Assembly: GCF_022179525.1 (NCBI RefSeq) | Contig: NZ_BPQX01000010.1 | Span: 38,384 to 102,383, forward strand | Length of the DNA: 64,000 nucleotides | Direction: 5' to 3' | Origin: Methylobacterium persicinum | Lineage (GTDB): Bacteria; Pseudomonadota; Alphaproteobacteria; Rhizobiales; Beijerinckiaceae | Part shown: positions 61,390 through 64,000 of the stretch, piece by piece | Layout: each line of letters opens with the position of its first letter | How positions within the stretch are numbered: the first letter of the stretch is position 1 | Position numbers and translations under genes: made by a program | The notes under the pieces: model-generated | Told to the model about the DNA's origin: nothing | Seen by the model: only the letters and a program-made list of their open reading frames with translations | Databases searched by the model: none

Positions 61390-62367
61390 TCAGGCGTCGC
61401 CGTCCGGCACGATGCTGTAGCCGGCCTGGACGACCGGAAGGGCCGCGGTCGCCGTGCTCGCCACCGCATCGTCCCACGCGTTCCGGGCGTCGGCGGCCTC
61501 ACGCGCGCTCTGCGCATCGAAGCGCCCGGTTTCCCGCAGGCGCCGGGTCGAGGCGGCGATGAGCCCGCCGAGGTCGCGAAGGCCCGACACGCCGTCCTTG
61601 ATGACCTCCGCGTCCTGGCCCATCCGCTGCGAGCGATCTGCCTCGATGCCGGCCTCGCGGGCGGTGCCGCCGCTGTCGTCCTCGACCTGGACGATGCTCA
61701 GCGCCTCGACCTGCGTCGTGACGGTCAGCGTCGCCGGGGCATCGGGTCCGGACGCGTCGTCCCGGTCGGCCGGACCCGGGTCCTGCGCATCCGGCGGGTG
61801 GGCCAGCGCAGCGTCGATGGCGCGGCGCCCCTCGTCGGTGGGGCCAAGGGTGGCGGTCTGCTCGTAGAGATCGTAGGCGACCGCCGTAACCTCCTCCGGG
61901 GCGGCCTCGGCGAGACTGTCGTCCTCGGTGCGCCGGATGGTCTTCTCCGCCTCGCCGAAGGTCTTCATCGCGCTCGACACGGTCTTGCCGAGGGTCTTGG
62001 CGACGGTGAGGCCGCCCTCGGGGTTGAGGAGGGCGAGGACGCGCGCGTCCCGCGCGGCGGCCTTCGCCTGCCGGATCTGCATCGCGGCCACCTCCTTGCG
62101 TCCCGCCGCGATCCTGCGATCGAGCATGCGCGCCTGATCCGTGTCCGCCACCGCCGCGGGTCGGCCGTAGGCGACCAAGCGTTCGTCGGCGATCCGGGTC
62201 GTCGTGGAGAGGGTCAGGAGGACGGCGGGCGGAAGAGCATCGCCTTCGGAGCCCGGCTCGACCGTGAAGGGGGGGATCACGGGATTGGACCCTACGGAGG
62301 CCGTCTTGACCTCCGGGATGATCGATCTCCCGGGCAACCGCCCGGATGCCGACGACAGGGCGGTCAC
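61390..62367 (-). CDS. Hypothetical protein with long helical region
   Basis: A 325-residue protein with no signal peptide or membrane span. The N-terminus (1-60) is low-complexity and proline-rich. The middle (80-150) is alanine- and lysine-rich, predicted helical (RIAAGRKEVAAMQIRQAKAA, TLGKTVSSAMKTFGEAEKTI). The rest is acidic with a repeated D/P-rich stretch (QDPGPADRDDASGPDAPATL). No family is recognised. Start at 62367 is the first ATG. Confidence 0.65.
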   Translation of the reverse strand: MTALSSASGRLPGRSIIPEVKTASVGSNPVIPPFTVEPGSEGDALPPAVLLTLSTTTRIADERLVAYGRPAAVADTDQARMLDRRIAAGRKEVAAMQIRQAKAAARDARVLALLNPEGGLTVAKTLGKTVSSAMKTFGEAEKTIRRTEDDSLAEAAPEEVTAVAYDLYEQTATLGPTDEGRRAIDAALAHPPDAQDPGPADRDDASGPDAPATLTVTTQVEALSIVQVEDDSGGTAREAGIEADRSQRMGQDAEVIKDGVSGLRDLGGLIAASTRRLRETGRFDAQSAREAADARNAWDDAVASTATAALPVVQAGYSIVPDGDA

Positions 62368-62547
62368 CGCAACCTCCTCCCCCCACGGGGGCTTCAGGCA
62401 CGACGCGACGACGGCACAGGCCGTCGTCGCGGCTAAGTCGACCCTAACGGCTCAGCCTCGCAGAAACAATGTGAAATCCTTCCCACGGGGGCCGTATCCA
62501 CCGGCCGGGACCGGCCCGACCGACGGCATGGAGGTCCGACGGGGATT

Positions 62548-62655
62548 CCAAAGGACAGGTCCTTTGGTGGGGTCCAGGGGCAAGGCCCCTGGAAAATTGG
62601 CCCCTGGGACATTGCAGGGCGCTGCCCTGCACCGGCCAGAGGGCTCGCCCTCTGG
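62548..62655. repeat. Cluster of four perfect hairpins
   Basis: In 108 bases: CCAAAGGAC-AG-GTCCTTTGG (62548-62567), CCAGGGGC-AAG-GCCCCTGG variant (62574-62592), GCAGGGC-GCT-GCCCTGC (62614-62630) and CCAGAGGGC-TC-GCCCTCTGG (62636-62655). They begin eight bases beyond the end of the binding-protein gene that reads leftwards. The set is likely to be a transcription barrier or processing region. Confidence 0.88.
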
Positions 62656-62662
62656 ACTCCCG

Positions 62663-63793
62663 CTATTTCCCGGCGGGGGTGAAGCTGCCGTCCTTCCAGA
62701 CGTAGAGGACGTAGCCCTGGGCGGTGACGTCGCCCTTGGAATCGAAGCCCACCGTCCCGAGGACGAGATCGAACCGCTCGGTGTGGAGCGCCTGAGCGAT
62801 CGGGCGCGGCTCGGTGGAATGGACGAAGTTCGCCGACGCCACCAGGGCCTGCATCGCGGCGTAGCCGTAGATGGTGGAACCGGTGGGGTCGATTCCCTGG
62901 GCCTTGAACGCTTTCACCACCCCGGCCGCGGCCGGCTGGCGGCTCGGATCGAGGTAGAAGGTCATGAGGACGCCGTTGCTCGCCGGCCCCGCCACCTTGG
63001 CGAAGTCCGGCGTGGCGATGGCGGAGGTGCCGAACCATTGCGGGCGGTAGCCCCGGTCGGCGGCGATCTTCACCAGGCGACCCATCTCGGCGGCGTCGCC
63101 GCCGTAATAAACGACCTCGATCCCGGCGGCCTTGAGCCTGTCGGCCAGGGCCTCGTCGTCCTTCTCGGCGGGCTGGAAGGACAGGAACAGCGCCTCGTTC
63201 ACGCCGATGCGGTTGAGGTTGTCCTTGGTCGCAGCGGCGAGCAGCCGGGCGGAGGCGGTCTGGTCCTGCAGCAGGGCGATCTTGCGGTCGCGGAACCGCT
63301 CGGCCAGCACGGCGGCGGAGAGCCGGGCCTGATCGTCGTCGCGCCCGCACACCCGGAACACCGTCGGCAGGCTCCGGTCGGTCAGCTTCGCCGCGACGGA
63401 GGCCGCCGTGATCATCACGATGCCATTGGCCGCGTAGAGGTCCGACGCGGCGATGGACGCGTTCGAGCAGACATGCCCGACCACGAGGCGCACGTTGGAG
63501 CGGATGAAGTGGTTGGCCACCGCCGTGGCGGAATTCGAATCGCAGACGTCGTCCTGCACGTCGAGCACCACCGGCTGCCCGTCGAGGCCGCCCATGGCGT
63601 TGGCATCCCGGGCCGCCGCCTCGACGCCCCGGAGCACCTGCTCGCCCACGGCGACGTAGGGGCCCGAGCGGGGCACCGCCACCCCGACGGTGACGTCGGC
63701 CTGGGCGCTTCCGGAAAGGGCGAGGCACAGGCCCGGAAGCGATAACGCGGCGGCAAGGAACCCGCGGAGGGGGACGGAACGTCCGGCTTTCAT
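62663..63793 (-). CDS. Branched-chain amino acid-type ABC transporter substrate-binding protein
   Basis: Periplasmic binding protein of 376 residues (LivJ/LivK type). Signal peptide LRGFLAAALSLPGLCLALSG. Conserved blocks are VTVGVAVPRSGPYVAVGEQV, GGLDGQPVVLDVQDDVCDSN and VRLVVGHVCSNASIAASDLY. The ligand may be a branched-chain amino acid, an amide or a related compound. Permease and ATPase genes are not adjacent. The four-hairpin cluster lies directly after it. Confidence 0.88.
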   Translation of the reverse strand: MKAGRSVPLRGFLAAALSLPGLCLALSGSAQADVTVGVAVPRSGPYVAVGEQVLRGVEAAARDANAMGGLDGQPVVLDVQDDVCDSNSATAVANHFIRSNVRLVVGHVCSNASIAASDLYAANGIVMITAASVAAKLTDRSLPTVFRVCGRDDDQARLSAAVLAERFRDRKIALLQDQTASARLLAAATKDNLNRIGVNEALFLSFQPAEKDDEALADRLKAAGIEVVYYGGDAAEMGRLVKIAADRGYRPQWFGTSAIATPDFAKVAGPASNGVLMTFYLDPSRQPAAAGVVKAFKAQGIDPTGSTIYGYAAMQALVASANFVHSTEPRPIAQALHTERFDLVLGTVGFDSKGDVTAQGYVLYVWKDGSFTPAGK

Positions 63794-63970
63794 CGGGCTC
63801 TGCTCAGCACCCTTGTCCCAGGCAGCGGGCGGTGTCTCCGGCTCCTCGTCCGGCCCGCCGATCCGCAGCCCATACGCGAGGTCATCGCAGAACGCGATTT
63901 CTTTTCCGTATCGTTGCCCGCCATTGCTCCCCTCTTTGCGGGCTGCGTCGGAGGTGGCGAGGGCGTGGGT

Positions 63971-64000
63971 CTACCGCGCGTAGCTGTAGACGGCGGCGGC
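63971..64000 (-). CDS. Possible C-terminal end of a gene running off the right edge
   Basis: Reading from the right edge on the minus strand, codons give AAAVYSYAR followed by a TAG stop at 63971-63973. Nine residues are too few to identify anything. It is listed only because the frame is open to the edge. Confidence 0.2.
   Translation of the reverse strand, partial: AAAVYSYAR

Overview
The window is chromosomal DNA of a GC-rich alphaproteobacterium. Gene content and order point to Rhizobiales/Hyphomicrobiales, most likely Methylobacteriaceae (Methylobacterium or Methylorubrum). Pointers are formate-tetrahydrofolate ligase, CenR, CpdR, a PetP/PetR-like pair, the mnmG-rsmG-parA-parB cluster facing holA-lptE, the ftsK-lolA-xthA order, a tRNA-His without G-1 and with A73, and alphaproteobacterial palindromic repeats between genes. 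The genus is inference. No phage, insertion sequence, integrase or CRISPR array was seen. The window is ordinary housekeeping chromosome with a few accessory inserts.

Layout. 1-9.2 kb: 5' end of leuS, a YggS-type PLP protein, PetP/PetR-like regulators, ftfL, a large TPR protein, a flagellar-rod-like mini protein and ETF-ubiquinone oxidoreductase. 9.2-20.3 kb: family 4-like uracil-DNA glycosylase, zinc peptidase, ABC-F ATPase, DUF2891, mnmE, a class A beta-lactamase, a YbaK-type deacylase, panC and a TipF-like protein with a degenerate EAL domain. 20.1-26.7 kb: the segregation locus, with two parS palindromes (one intergenic, one inside rsmG), an AT-rich gene-free stretch, mnmG-rsmG-parA-parB and convergent holA/lptE. 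26.9-33.2 kb: TonB-dependent siderophore receptor, class A acid phosphatase, an alpha/beta-hydrolase-fold protein without a nucleophilic serine, dapD, a cyclic-nucleotide-binding protein and cenR. 33.4-41.7 kb: L,D-transpeptidase, zinc alcohol dehydrogenase, a translationally overlapping cassette (MHYT histidine kinase, receiver, receiver-HisKA_2 kinase), small membrane proteins, cpdR and hpt. 41.7-51.0 kb: tRNA-His, SDR, xthA, lolA, an ftsK with no visible membrane domain, and nadE. 51.1-57.5 kb: a PilZ protein, HIT protein, CDF transporter, SDR, DUF1328 protein, ClC channel and class II photolyase. 57.5-64 kb: a probable trans-acting sRNA of the alpha-r8/MmgR type, PAP2 phosphatase, TRAP and branched-chain amino acid type binding proteins without their permeases, a protein tyrosine phosphatase-like protein, and a four-hairpin array.

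How the genes fit together. Three themes recur. The first is cell-cycle and chromosome control: ParAB/parS, FtsK, CpdR, CenR and a TipF-like protein. The second is two-component and c-di-GMP signalling: PetR, the MHYT cassette, PilZ and the EAL-like protein. The third is C1, redox and envelope metabolism: FtfL, ETF-QO, alcohol dehydrogenase, DapD, LptE, LolA and L,D-transpeptidase. Repeats fall into three palindromic families, mostly at gene ends, plus a cluster of four perfect hairpins near 62.6 kb. The most notable non-coding signals are the sRNA with its own terminator (about 57.82-57.91 kb), the parS pair and the AT-rich repeat-bearing gap upstream of mnmG. Starts were chosen from ribosome binding sites and family alignment, so several are shorter than the longest open frame.
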